Assembly: GCA_046351415.1 (NCBI GenBank)
Contig: JAXLYO010000002.1
Span: 186,001 to 250,000, forward strand
Direction: 5' to 3'
DNA: 64,000 bases
From: JABFRG01 sp046351415
GTDB taxonomy: Bacteria > Myxococcota_A > Polyangia > Polyangiales > Polyangiaceae
Under the pieces are notes generated by a model, which was given only the letters and a program-made list of their open reading frames with translations, searched no databases and was not told where the DNA came from. The position numbers and the translations under genes are program-made. Of the stretch, positions 15,865-24,294 are shown piece after piece; positions within the stretch are counted from its first letter, which is position 1, and every line of letters starts with the position of its first letter.

Positions 15865-17762
15865 TGCCGAACGGCCTCGGCGCTTTCTTTGGACTCGAGA
15901 AAGCCGTCGACGACCTCGAGCGCGAGTTCGTAGCGCTCCAAGGGCGGCATGATGTACGCCCCCACGACGCGGCTGCGAACGGCGCTCAGCATCTCGCGGG
16001 CGATCGCAACGCCCTCCTTGCGACCTTGCGGGCCCCCGCCTGCCTTTCGCATGCGCTCGCGGATGTGCTCGGGGACTTGCATCCCGGGAACCTCGTTGTG
16101 GAGGAACTCCGCATTGCGATAGCTGGCGAGGGGCAATAGCCCCACGAGCACGGGAATACCCAGCGGTTCGATGTCGTCCAAGAACTTCGTGAGCACCGCA
16201 GGATCGTACACGGGCTGCGTCATGATGAGCTCCGCACCCGCCGCCTTCTTGGCGCGCAAACGAGAGAGCTCGCGTTCGTAGTTGAGCGCAGCGGGCTCGG
16301 CGCCCGTGGCGAGCATGAAGCTCGTCGTGCCGCCGAGCGACTTACCTGCTGGGTCGAGGCCATGATTGAGGCGCTGCGCGAGCTTGAGGATGCCGATCGA
16401 ATCGAGGTCGTACACGGCGGTCGCATCGGGGAAGTCACCCATCTTCGGCGGGTCGCCGGTGATGATGACCAAATTGCGAATGCCTTGGTCGTGGGCGCCC
16501 AGCAAGTGTGCGAGCGTCGCGAGCAAGTTGCGGTCGCGCCCGCACACGTGAAGGATCGTCTCGACCCCAACCTCTGCCTGCATGCGCACCGCGAGCGACA
16601 AGTTCGCCATGCGCGATTGAGCGCGCGCACCGTCGGCGATGTTGATGACGTCGATACCGCCGGCCTTCAGCATGCGCGCCGCGGCGATGGCTTTTGCGGG
16701 GTCGAGACCAATCGGCGGATTCACCTCGACCGACACCGCGAACTTCCTTCCGATAGCGGCAGCGAGCTTGCTCTTCTCCGCGAAAGGAACCGGCACGAGC
16801 GAGCCACCTGCGAATCGCTCCGGCACCGCGGTGAACGTGTTGGTTTCGCCATCGGCTGCGGGGGCGTCGTCCTGAGCCGTGCCGATCATGCGAGCGGCAG
16901 CGGCGATTCGCTTCACGTGGTCGGGGGTGGTGCCACAGCAGCCGCCGACGAGCCCGGCGCCCATTTTGAACATGCGTCGCGCGTACACGCCGAAGTACTC
17001 GGGAGTCGATACGTAGACGAGGCGCTCGTCTACGCGTCGCGGGAGGCCTGCGTTCGGGAGCGCCCACACGGGCAACTTGAGCGGAACCATCTCCTCGACG
17101 GCCGAGAGAACGTTCATCGGGCCGTCGCAGCAGTTGACGCCGATGGCGGATGCTCCCCAATCCTTGAGGAGTGCGCCAATCTCCTTCGCGGAAGCCCCTT
17201 CGGCCATGCGATTGTGATCGTCGAGAGAAGCCGAACCGATGATGGGCACCTTGCCTCCGGTCGCCCGCATCGCCGCTTCCATCGCGACGCGAAGCTCGGT
17301 GGCTTGTCGCATGGTCTCGACGATGATGCCGTCGACCCCCGCTTCGACGAGCGCACAGGCTTGCTCGTAGAGCGCTTCACCGACGCGAGCGAGGTCTTCT
17401 TTGCTCGCCTCGCCGAGGAAATAGCCCGAGGGCCCAATCGCGCCGACGACGTATGCCTTGTCGCCCGCGGCTTCGCGCGCAATTTTCACGGCCGCCGCGT
17501 TGATCTCCTTCACCTTCGCCGAGATGCCGTGCTTTTCGAGACGGAGCGCATTCGCGCCGAACGTGTTCGTCTCGATGACGGTAGAGCCCGCCCGGACGTA
17601 GTCTTCGTGGACGCGCCGTACGAGTTCCGGGCGCGAGAGGTTGAGCTCCTCGAAGCAAGCGCTGAAGAGGACTCCACGCTCGTAGAGTTGCGTTCCCATG
17701 GCCCCGTCAGCGACGAGTCCGCCGGAAACGAGAGCCTGAGCGAAAGACGGTTTTTCGGCCAT
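15861..17762 (-). CDS. Bifunctional homocysteine S-methyltransferase / methylenetetrahydrofolate reductase
   Basis: A 633-residue fusion of the YitJ type. Residues 1-295 are the zinc-dependent homocysteine methyltransferase barrel (VADGAMGTQLYERG near 17-30; zinc ligands Cys211, Cys275 and Cys276 in GVNCC and GGCCGTTP). Residues about 335-620 are the FAD-dependent MTHFR barrel (SVEVNPPIG, HVCGRDRN, NLVIITGDPP, MTQPVYD). It links folate one-carbon supply to methionine synthesis. The start is ATG 17760-17762; an open extension upstream encodes no homologous sequence. It is translationally coupled to the downstream lipoprotein gene. I saw no known riboswitch in the 160-bp upstream region. Confidence 0.92.
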   Translation of the reverse strand: MAEKPSFAQALVSGGLVADGAMGTQLYERGVLFSACFEELNLSRPELVRRVHEDYVRAGSTVIETNTFGANALRLEKHGISAKVKEINAAAVKIAREAAGDKAYVVGAIGPSGYFLGEASKEDLARVGEALYEQACALVEAGVDGIIVETMRQATELRVAMEAAMRATGGKVPIIGSASLDDHNRMAEGASAKEIGALLKDWGASAIGVNCCDGPMNVLSAVEEMVPLKLPVWALPNAGLPRRVDERLVYVSTPEYFGVYARRMFKMGAGLVGGCCGTTPDHVKRIAAAARMIGTAQDDAPAADGETNTFTAVPERFAGGSLVPVPFAEKSKLAAAIGRKFAVSVEVNPPIGLDPAKAIAAARMLKAGGIDVINIADGARAQSRMANLSLAVRMQAEVGVETILHVCGRDRNLLATLAHLLGAHDQGIRNLVIITGDPPKMGDFPDATAVYDLDSIGILKLAQRLNHGLDPAGKSLGGTTSFMLATGAEPAALNYERELSRLRAKKAAGAELIMTQPVYDPAVLTKFLDDIEPLGIPVLVGLLPLASYRNAEFLHNEVPGMQVPEHIRERMRKAGGGPQGRKEGVAIAREMLSAVRSRVVGAYIMPPLERYELALEVVDGFLESKESAEAVRQ

Positions 17763-17922
17763 AATCGCGGCGGACCCTAGCAGGAACTCGCGCTCCGCAA
17801 CAGAGAGCCCTTGCCAAAGACCGCCACACGGAAGCGTTCCGGACGCATAGAGCTCGCGCGCGGGGCGGACGAGGCATGGTAGGCTAGATGCTCGCGCTAG
17901 CTGCGCCCAGGAAGCACACAGC

Positions 17923-19500
17923 ATGTCGTTTCTCTCCGAAGTCGCGCGGTCCCTCCCGGGCCTCCGCACGAGCCAAAGCGAAGCCGATCGGGTCCTCTAT
18001 GCGCGAGACCTGTGGCCCAGACAACACCTCGCCGTGCGTTCGGGCAATGTCGCGCCCGCCAAGGCATCGGCCATCGTGTGGCCCGAGAGCACGTCAGAAG
18101 TCGCAAAGCTCGTCGCGCTTGCACGCCGGACGGGTACGCCGCTCGTTCCGTTTGGCGCCGGAAGCGGCGTTTGCGGGGGAATCCTGCCGAACGAGGAGAC
18201 GGTCATCGTGGACCTGAAGCGCATGACCAGGACGCGCTCCCTCGACGGGGCGAATCAGCGTGTGACGGTGGAAGCGGGAGCAATGGGGCTTCCTTTCGAA
18301 GAATCTCTGAACGCCGCCGGCTACACCCTCGGGCACTTTCCCTCGTCCATCGTGTGCAGCACCGTAGGAGGCTGGGTCGCGGGGCGCAGTGCTGGGCAGT
18401 GTTCGAGCCTCTACGGGAAGATCGAGGATATGGTCATCGACGTCGAATGTGTCCTCGGCACCGGCGAAGTCATGACGATCCGAAACGGAGACGACGGTTC
18501 GAGCCTCGTGCCGCTCGTCGTCGGCTCGGAAGGCACGCTTGGCATCATCACGGCGACGACCCTGCGCATCCACGCTGCCCCCACCGACCGCATATTTGCA
18601 TCTTACACCTTCCCTTCGACCGAAGCGGGGTTCGTCGCTCTACGTACGCTGATGCAAGCGGGGTTGAGGCCCGCCGTCGCTCGCCTCTACGACCCATTCG
18701 ACGCCATGTTGGCGCGTCGAGGCTCGGTCCGAAAAGAGCCCGATGCGTCGGACTCCGAAAGCCACGGTCCCAAGGCCCACACGCCAGGGCTCGGCGCCAA
18801 GTTTCTCCGCAACGCGCTCCGCAGTGCTCGCTCCGTAAACGGTCTCATCGACAAGCTCGGCGCGACCGCGTTCGGCCCCGCGCTCCTCGTGCTCGTGTTC
18901 GAAGGTGACCGGAAGGAAGAGGTCGCGGCCGATGCCTCGCACGCCCACGCGCTTCTCACGCGCGTGGGCGGCGACGACGCTGGAGAAGGGCCCGCACGCA
19001 AGTGGTTCGAGCATCGCTATACGGTCAGCTATCGCCAAGCGCCCGTGTTCGAAGACGGCCTCTTCTCGGACACGTTCGAGGTCGCCTCTCCTTGGTCCCG
19101 ACTCCCCGAGCTCTATGACGGCGTGAGGAAGGCACTCGGCGAAACCGCTTTCGTCATGTCGCACTTCAGCCATGCGTACCCGGACGGGTGCTGCATCTAT
19201 TTTTCATTCGCGGGCACCACGATTCGCACAGAAGGCGGCGGGTGGGACGAAGGCTGCGAGGAACGCTACGACAGGACCTGGCGTGCGGGGCTTGCCGCGG
19301 CCGTCGCAGCCGGCGGAACGATTGCACACCATCACGGTGTGGGCCGCTCGAAGGCGCCCTTGCTCACCCGCGAACTCCCAGGAGCGCTCGAGACCTTCCG
19401 CACACTGAAGCGCGTCTTCGATCCGGATGGGATCCTCAATCCGGGAAACCTGGAAGCGCACGACGAGACCTTTCTGCCCCGAACGAGGCACTTCGTATGA
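17923..19500 (+). CDS. FAD-linked oxidase, alkyl-DHAP synthase (AGPS)-like
   Basis: 525 residues with an N-terminal PCMH-type FAD domain (about 45-225: PFGAGSGVCGG, GHFPSSIVCSTVGGWVA, GSEGTLGIIT) and the C-terminal cap of the FAD-oxidase C family (FDPDGILNPGN). AGPS-like features are the STVGGW..R motif, SHAYPDGCCIYFSF, and the His triplet 469-471 in AHHHGVG, matching the catalytic His region of alkyldihydroxyacetone-phosphate synthase. That enzyme forms the ether bond in ether lipids, which myxobacteria make. A D-lactate/glycolate dehydrogenase is the alternative. It shares ATGA with the next gene. Confidence 0.75.
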   Translation: MSFLSEVARSLPGLRTSQSEADRVLYARDLWPRQHLAVRSGNVAPAKASAIVWPESTSEVAKLVALARRTGTPLVPFGAGSGVCGGILPNEETVIVDLKRMTRTRSLDGANQRVTVEAGAMGLPFEESLNAAGYTLGHFPSSIVCSTVGGWVAGRSAGQCSSLYGKIEDMVIDVECVLGTGEVMTIRNGDDGSSLVPLVVGSEGTLGIITATTLRIHAAPTDRIFASYTFPSTEAGFVALRTLMQAGLRPAVARLYDPFDAMLARRGSVRKEPDASDSESHGPKAHTPGLGAKFLRNALRSARSVNGLIDKLGATAFGPALLVLVFEGDRKEEVAADASHAHALLTRVGGDDAGEGPARKWFEHRYTVSYRQAPVFEDGLFSDTFEVASPWSRLPELYDGVRKALGETAFVMSHFSHAYPDGCCIYFSFAGTTIRTEGGGWDEGCEERYDRTWRAGLAAAVAAGGTIAHHHGVGRSKAPLLTRELPGALETFRTLKRVFDPDGILNPGNLEAHDETFLPRTRHFV

Positions 19501-19982
19501 ATCGCCTTCGCTTCAGCGACACTGACCTCACGTTCGAAGCGGACGCCGAGTGTTCTTTCGCGGACCTCGAGGCCGCCTGTGCGAAGCATGCGCTCGACCT
19601 CTCATTCACCGCGGAGGGAGCGCACCAAACCCTCGGCGAGTGGGTCGAACACGGCATGCCAGGGGCCGCCAATTCCTTTGCCGATCCCGTCGCCCAAACG
19701 CTCGTAGGGCTCGTGGGGACCCTGCACGACGGCACGCAGGTTACGCTGCGCCCCTGTCCGCGAAGGGCAGCAGGACCAGACCTGCGCGCGTTGTTCGTTG
19801 GCCAACGCGGGCTCTTCGGCCGCATCCATCGCGTGTGGCTGTACGTAGGGCCCCGTAAGGCCCAAAACCCCCGTACCCAGGCGCCGCCCTACACCGAACC
19901 GCTGTCGAGCGCCGAACAGGACTTGCGCGCTCGGCTCGCTCGCGAATTTGCCCCTCGCCTCCCCCCGAAGGAAACGCCATGA
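19497..19982 (+). CDS. Partial PCMH-type FAD-binding-domain protein
   Basis: 161 residues, starting at ATG 19497, which overlaps the upstream stop. The middle part (about 42-118) follows the second half of a PCMH FAD domain: TLGEWVEHGMPG, the ADPVAQTLVGL turn, LHDGTQV, PDLRALFVGQRGLFGRI, VWLYVG, as in GlcE-like oxidase subunits. The N-terminal FAD-pyrophosphate loop and the substrate cap are missing. It may be an accessory subunit of the AGPS-like enzyme or a shrunken paralogue. Bracketed by two four-base overlaps, so it is expected to be made with both neighbours. Confidence 0.55.
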   Translation: MNRLRFSDTDLTFEADAECSFADLEAACAKHALDLSFTAEGAHQTLGEWVEHGMPGAANSFADPVAQTLVGLVGTLHDGTQVTLRPCPRRAAGPDLRALFVGQRGLFGRIHRVWLYVGPRKAQNPRTQAPPYTEPLSSAEQDLRARLAREFAPRLPPKETP

Positions 19983-20341
19983 CCGACAACACGACACACG
20001 ACGACTGCATCTTTTGCAAAATCGCCGCAAAGAAGATCCCCTCGAAACTCGTGCTCGAAAATGAACACGCGTGTGCCTTTCGTGATTTGCACCCCGTCGC
20101 CCCCACGCACATCCTCGTCATCCCGAAGACGCACGTCGTGAGCATCGATGACGCCGTGCTCGCAGGTGGCGACCTCGTGAAGCACGTCATGCAATTGGCG
20201 CGCGAGGCTGCACATGTCGATGGCCTACAGGCTTCGGGGTATCGCCTCGTCATGAACACGGGGGAGCACGCAGGCCAGAGCGTCTTTCACTGGCACGTGC
20301 ACGTGCTCGGCGGCAGGCCCATGGCGTGGCCTCCCGGTTGA
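19979..20341 (+). CDS. HIT-family nucleotide-binding protein (HINT-like)
   Basis: 120 residues, full length for the family. CIFCKIAAKKIPS (metal-binding Cys10/Cys13) is at the N-terminus, LVIPKTH in the middle, and the histidine triad HWHVHVLGG near 105-113 carries the nucleophilic His. HINT proteins hydrolyse purine nucleoside phosphoramidates or acyl-AMP-type adducts in the cytoplasm. ATG start, overlapping the upstream stop by ATGA. Its link with a lipid-type oxidase is by operon only. Convergent with the next gene, 6 bp apart. Confidence 0.92.
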   Translation: MTDNTTHDDCIFCKIAAKKIPSKLVLENEHACAFRDLHPVAPTHILVIPKTHVVSIDDAVLAGGDLVKHVMQLAREAAHVDGLQASGYRLVMNTGEHAGQSVFHWHVHVLGGRPMAWPPG

Positions 20342-20347
20342 CCGCAG

Positions 20348-20770
20348 TTACGCGACCAGCTTGGCGAGCGCGCGTTCCACGGCGCTTCGCTCTTCACGTG
20401 AAAGTTCTACGCCTTCCGCCTTGCCGCGTTCCAGCAAGTAGAGGAGGCAGGCGCGCTCGAGCGGAGAGAGTTCGAGGGTGCGGTCCAAATGCAGGGCGGG
20501 GATGCGGTACCACAACGTGAACCCCGTTTCTGTCTGGGTCCATCGGGTGACGATGCCCCCATTTCCTTTCTGCGCCCGAAGCCAATCGCGTGCCACGCTT
20601 CGAACGAGCTGACCCCGCTTGCGCGCAGCCGCATGCACCGGGTCTTTGAACAGCGAGAACATGCGATTGCGCGAATAGACCGTCGGCGCGAGGGCCGTCG
20701 CGACGAACAGCGTTTCGGGAGGTGGCGCTGCGATCGGCGGAGCGGACGATGCGCGCCCCCGATCAGTCAT
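20348..20770 (-). CDS. Hypothetical protein following prfA
   Basis: 140 residues with no recognised domain. The first 35 residues are low-complexity Ala/Pro. The remainder has a basic helix (AARKRGQLVRSVARDWLRAQ), a short beta section with aromatic residues (TGFTLWYRIPALHLD) and a C-terminal helical part (SPLERACLLYLLERG, REERSAVERALAKLVA). No signal peptide or membrane segment, so cytoplasmic. ATG start at 20768-20770 overlaps the prfA stop by 8 bases, so it is probably expressed with RF1; nothing in the sequence shows it modifies or binds RF1. Confidence 0.55.
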   Translation of the reverse strand: MTDRGRASSAPPIAAPPPETLFVATALAPTVYSRNRMFSLFKDPVHAAARKRGQLVRSVARDWLRAQKGNGGIVTRWTQTETGFTLWYRIPALHLDRTLELSPLERACLLYLLERGKAEGVELSREERSAVERALAKLVA

Positions 20771-21869
20771 CGTCGTACGTCACGGGCTGGGTCGGCACGT
20801 ACTCGCCGGATGCAATCTGCAGCAACGTCGCTTGGCGATTCGCGCGAAGAGCATTCACCAATTCGCCGAGCTCGCCGTTGATGACGCGATCGAGCTTGTT
20901 CAGGGTGAGCTTGATACGATGGTCGGTGACGCGATTCTGCGGATAGTTGTACGTGCGAATCTTCTGGCTTCGCTCGCCGGTGCTCACCATCCCGCGACGT
21001 TCTGCGGAGACGAGTGCCTCTTGCTTCTCTCTCTCGATGTCGAGGAGACGGCTCCGAAGGACCTTGAGTGCCTTCGCTTTGTTCTTCAGCTGCGAGCGCT
21101 CGTCCTGACACTTGACGATGAGCCCCGTAGGCTTGTGCTGAATCTGGACGGCGCTGTTGGTCGTGTTGACGCCCTGCCCGCCGGGACCACCGCTCGCGGC
21201 AATGGAGATCTCGAGGTCCTTTTCGTCGATCTGCACATCGACTTCTTCGGCTTCCGGGAGAACGGCGACCGTGGCGGTCGACGTGTGAATGCGGCCTTGT
21301 GCTTCCGTTGCGGGAACACGCTGCACGCGATGAACGCCGCCCTCGAAGCGGAGGCGTGAATACACCTCTTTACCGGAGACGAGCGCAATGCACTCCTTGT
21401 AGCCCCCCGTAGCGCTTTCGCTGAGCGACATCGGTTCGATGGTCCACCCCTGCGTCTCGGCGTAGCGCGCATACATACGGTAAAGGTCTGCTGCGAAGAG
21501 CGCGGCTTCTTCCCCGCCTTCCCCGCTGCGGATTTCGATGATGGTGTTGCGCTTGTCGTTCGGGTCGGTCGGGAGAAGGAGAAACTCGATCTCGCGCGTG
21601 AGCTCTTCGCGCGTCTTCGTCAGAACGGGAAGCTCTTCGAGCGCCAATGCTTTGAGCTCGGGATCGGCGAACGCCTCCTCGAGCTCACGAACCTGCTTTT
21701 CGAGCTGCTCGAACTCGCGGAACTTGAGAACGACCGGTTCGATCTCGCTTCGCTCTTTCGTGAGCTTTCCGAGTTGGCCGCGATCGGCGAGCACCCCAGG
21801 CTGACACATGAGGTCATCGAGTTCGGCGTAACGCCTTGCGAGCTGATGGAGTTTTTCGAGTGGCAGCAT
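20763..21869 (-). CDS. prfA: Peptide chain release factor 1
   Basis: Recognises UAA and UAG in the ribosomal A site and triggers peptide release. 368 residues. The codon-recognition tripeptide is PAT (186-188), the RF1 type rather than the SPF of RF2. The GGQ motif at 230-232, in GGPGGQGVN, is where PrmC-type methyltransferases modify Gln. A coiled-coil N-terminal domain covers about 1-100. ATG start. The usual downstream partner prmC is not adjacent; instead an unknown 140-residue protein overlaps it. Part of the rpmE-DUF1385-prfA block. Confidence 0.97.
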   Translation of the reverse strand: MLPLEKLHQLARRYAELDDLMCQPGVLADRGQLGKLTKERSEIEPVVLKFREFEQLEKQVRELEEAFADPELKALALEELPVLTKTREELTREIEFLLLPTDPNDKRNTIIEIRSGEGGEEAALFAADLYRMYARYAETQGWTIEPMSLSESATGGYKECIALVSGKEVYSRLRFEGGVHRVQRVPATEAQGRIHTSTATVAVLPEAEEVDVQIDEKDLEISIAASGGPGGQGVNTTNSAVQIQHKPTGLIVKCQDERSQLKNKAKALKVLRSRLLDIEREKQEALVSAERRGMVSTGERSQKIRTYNYPQNRVTDHRIKLTLNKLDRVINGELGELVNALRANRQATLLQIASGEYVPTQPVTYDDD

Positions 21870-21885
21870 CGTGAGGTGGGCGGCG

Positions 21886-23067
21886 TCAGGCCGCCTTCGC
21901 TCCGGTCGTAGACGACAAAGACGCCGAGGTCAGCAACGTTTCGTAGTCCGCGAACTTTGCGTCGGCACGCGCTTCGGTGGCTGCGCCTTTTTCGCGGAAA
22001 AGCGTGACACGAAGCGAGGCAAGCGCCACCTCGAGTTGGGCGAGGTCAGGCTCCACCGTCGTGATCTTCTGTACGAGAAAGCCCGGCCAAAGAAGGACGC
22101 GGAGCGGGCCGTTCGAAAGGAACCGGGCAAAGAGGCGCTGGATTTCGAAGGTCACTGCCGCGATGAACGGGATGAGCGGCAATTTCATCGCGAAAAAGAC
22201 GAGGAAGTCGAGCCAATCTTTGCCGGTGTTGATTTTCGGCAGGATGCTCCCGAGCGCCGTGAACACGAGGATGGATACGAGCGCGACCATCACGACGAAA
22301 GTCGTCCCGCAGCGCGGGTGGAGCGTGGTCTTCTTGCGCGCGTTCTCGACCGTGAGCTCCTCGCCGGCCTCGTAGGTGCTGATCGCCTTGTGCTCGGCGC
22401 CATGGTACTGGAACATCCGACGAATCAAGGTCGTACGTCGCAAGAGCGAAAAGTAGCCAATGATGATCGCAAGTTTGAAAGCGCCGGTGAGGGCTTGGAA
22501 GCCAGGCGACTGCAGCGGCAAGTTCCAGTGGAGCGCCTTACTGAGACCGGACGCCGCGGCTTGGGGCGCGAGGACGAAGATGGCGATCGGCAAGAGCACC
22601 ATGAGGATGCTTCCGAGTCCGCCTTCCTTCTTCTCGCTCTTCTGGGAGTTCTGGATCCGCCCTGCCCCGCCTTCGCCATCGGCCGTGAGCCAGTAGAACG
22701 CGCCGAGCCCCGTCGCCAAGAAGGCGTTCAGGTGGCTCGACTTTGCAGCTTTGGCGGCTTCTTCGGCCCGCTCCTCGGCTTCCGCATCGTGCTCGAACTG
22801 CTCAGCAGAAAACTTGAGTGCCTCGTGCCCCAGCTTGAATGCTTCGACGAGGGACGCGACGCCGCGAACGAAAGGAACCTTGCCCCACCCTTTGCGATGA
22901 TCGGCGACGGCGCGCTCACGTACGTGAAGCGTTCCGTCCTTCCTTCGGACGACGACCGAGAGGGACGATGGACTGCGCATCATCACGCCCTCGATGACCG
23001 CCTGACCGCCGATGTAGGGGCGCGTGGCAGGGCTCGGTGCAGTGGATGCGGGGGACTCGGCTTTCAT
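21886..23067 (-). CDS. DUF1385 family membrane protein
   Basis: 393 residues. The family hallmark IGGQAVIEGVMMRSP is near residues 18-32, followed by an RGVASLVEAF segment. A charged Glu/Ala stretch of about 40 residues comes next, then four to five membrane helices (around 110-130, 150-175, 190-215, 260-290, 300-325). The conserved FQYHGAEHKAISTYE and HPRCGTTF segments lie between helices. DUF1385 genes very often sit beside rpmE and prfA, as here, but the function is unsettled. ATG start, 16 bp ahead of prfA. Confidence 0.88.
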   Translation of the reverse strand: MKAESPASTAPSPATRPYIGGQAVIEGVMMRSPSSLSVVVRRKDGTLHVRERAVADHRKGWGKVPFVRGVASLVEAFKLGHEALKFSAEQFEHDAEAEERAEEAAKAAKSSHLNAFLATGLGAFYWLTADGEGGAGRIQNSQKSEKKEGGLGSILMVLLPIAIFVLAPQAAASGLSKALHWNLPLQSPGFQALTGAFKLAIIIGYFSLLRRTTLIRRMFQYHGAEHKAISTYEAGEELTVENARKKTTLHPRCGTTFVVMVALVSILVFTALGSILPKINTGKDWLDFLVFFAMKLPLIPFIAAVTFEIQRLFARFLSNGPLRVLLWPGFLVQKITTVEPDLAQLEVALASLRVTLFREKGAATEARADAKFADYETLLTSASLSSTTGAKAA

Positions 23068-23081
23068 GTGATGTTCCTCTC

Positions 23082-23151
23082 AGCATCCGCCCGCGGCGGT
23101 GCGCGTCCTCGTTCTGAGCATCCGCCTACGGCGGTGCGAGATCTCGTTTTG
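23082..23151. repeat. Tandem pair of REP-like palindromic units
   Basis: Two direct copies of a 35-bp unit (23082-23116 and 23117-23151). Each holds AGCATCCGCC, a short spacer, GGCGGTGCG and CTCGTT. Within each, CCGCC pairs with GGCGG, so each copy can form a small hairpin. The pair sits in the 263-bp gap between rpmE and DUF1385, about 15-85 bp before the DUF1385 start. The spacers differ, as expected for paired compensating units. The rest of the gap (23152-23330) shows nothing I recognise. Confidence 0.6.
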
Positions 23152-23330
23152 AGTCGCCGTCGCCAGCATCTCTGTGACAATCGTAGACATCCCTGCCCCG
23201 ATTGGCCACCCGGAATGGGATCGCTACCCAAAGTGCCAACGCGCGCACGTGCGCCGGAGACAAGAAAAACGAACACGTCCCGACGTGCTTTCGCACATGG
23301 GACGTGTAGGTATGCGCGCGAGCGCGAGGC

Positions 23331-23579
23331 TTACTCTTGCGATTCGCCTGCGGGAGCTTCGGCCTTGGCCGCGCCGCCCGACTTCTGTGCGTAACGCTTC
23401 TTGAAGCGATCGACGCGACCGGTCGTGTCGAGAAGCTTCTGCGTTCCCGTGTAGAAGGGATGGCAAGCCGAGCAGACGTCGACCTGGAAATCCCCGCGGG
23501 TGGACTTCGTCACGAACGTGTTGCCGCAAGCACAAGTGACCTTGGCTGCGGGGTAATCAGGATGAATGCCTTCTTTCAT
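23331..23579 (-). CDS. rpmE: 50S ribosomal protein L31, zinc type
   Basis: 82 residues starting at ATG 23577-23579 with MKEGIHPDYP, the canonical L31 N-terminus; the open frame upstream is not homologous. Cys16, Cys18, Cys36 and Cys39 (CACG and CSACHPF) form the zinc site, so this is the C+ paralogue, the form replaced under zinc limitation in some bacteria. The FYTG and RVDRFKKRY segments are typical. The C-terminus has an Ala/Glu/Ser-rich extension of about 15 residues. Followed by the DUF1385 and prfA genes. Confidence 0.96.
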   Translation of the reverse strand: MKEGIHPDYPAAKVTCACGNTFVTKSTRGDFQVDVCSACHPFYTGTQKLLDTTGRVDRFKKRYAQKSGGAAKAEAPAGESQE

Positions 23580-23708
23580 GGGGATCTCCGAGGGGACAGG
23601 CGAGATAGCGTCTTTTTGCCTGTGTTGCAAGCCGAGAAGCGAATCATCGTAAGCACGTAGCCAAGTTTGGGAAGGCCGCGGGCTCACGAAAAGGGACGCC
23701 CGGCTCGT

Positions 23709-24194
23709 TCAGAACGGGATTTCGTCGTCGCCGCCGAAGTCGTCGGCCGCAAAGTCGTCGCCACCACCGCCGCCGCCGCCGCCCGCATTTTGCTGCGGAC
23801 GACCGCCGCCGCCGCCAGAGCGCGCGGGACGCTCGAAGTCGTCACCGCCGCCAGCGCCACGCCCCCGACCACCCGCGAGGATGATGTTGTTCGCGACGAT
23901 GTCCGTGCGGTAGCGCTTCTCGCCGTCTTTTTCGTAGCTCGACGTCCGGATCGAACCCTCGACGAAGATGCTGGAGCCCTTGTTCAGAATCTTCGAGAGA
24001 GCCTCACCGCGCTTGCCCCACACCGTGATGGAGTGCCATTCGGTCCGCTCCTGGCGGGTGTTGCTCTTGTCGAGGTAGCTCTCCGTCGTCGCGAGGCGTA
24101 GCTTCAGGATGGACTGTCCCCCGGGCGTTACCCGCAGCTCCGGGTCGGCACCAAGGTTTCCGAGCAACAATACTTTGTTCAATCCTTCTGCCAT
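23709..24194 (-). CDS. ssb: Single-stranded DNA-binding protein
   Basis: 161 residues. The OB-fold (about 1-108) begins MAEGLNKVLLLGNLGADPE and contains the EWHSITVWGKRGE and SSIFVEGSIRT strands. A Gly-rich flexible linker, encoded by CCG/CCA-type repeats on this strand, leads to the acidic tip DDEIPF that recruits replication and repair proteins. It coats single-stranded DNA as a tetramer. ATG start. It is not next to rpsF/rpsR as in many bacteria. Confidence 0.96.
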   Translation of the reverse strand: MAEGLNKVLLLGNLGADPELRVTPGGQSILKLRLATTESYLDKSNTRQERTEWHSITVWGKRGEALSKILNKGSSIFVEGSIRTSSYEKDGEKRYRTDIVANNIILAGGRGRGAGGGDDFERPARSGGGGGRPQQNAGGGGGGGGDDFAADDFGGDDEIPF

Positions 24195-24294
24195 GACTTA
24201 CTCCCTCGTGCACTGAACATTTGAATCATATACCCGCGACCCCTACGCTTTCAACCTCTGCCAGAAACGCGCAGGAAGCGGCCGTACTTCTTGG

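Noticed and set aside
16362..17780. A 472-codon plus-strand frame opposite the homocysteine methyltransferase/MTHFR gene
   Set aside because: The minus-strand frame has zinc ligands and full-length homology features; the opposite frame has no motif.
17763..17922. A SAM, SAH or cobalamin riboswitch upstream of the homocysteine methyltransferase gene
   Set aside because: I could not find the conserved boxes of those classes in the 160-bp region; a covariance-model scan would settle it.
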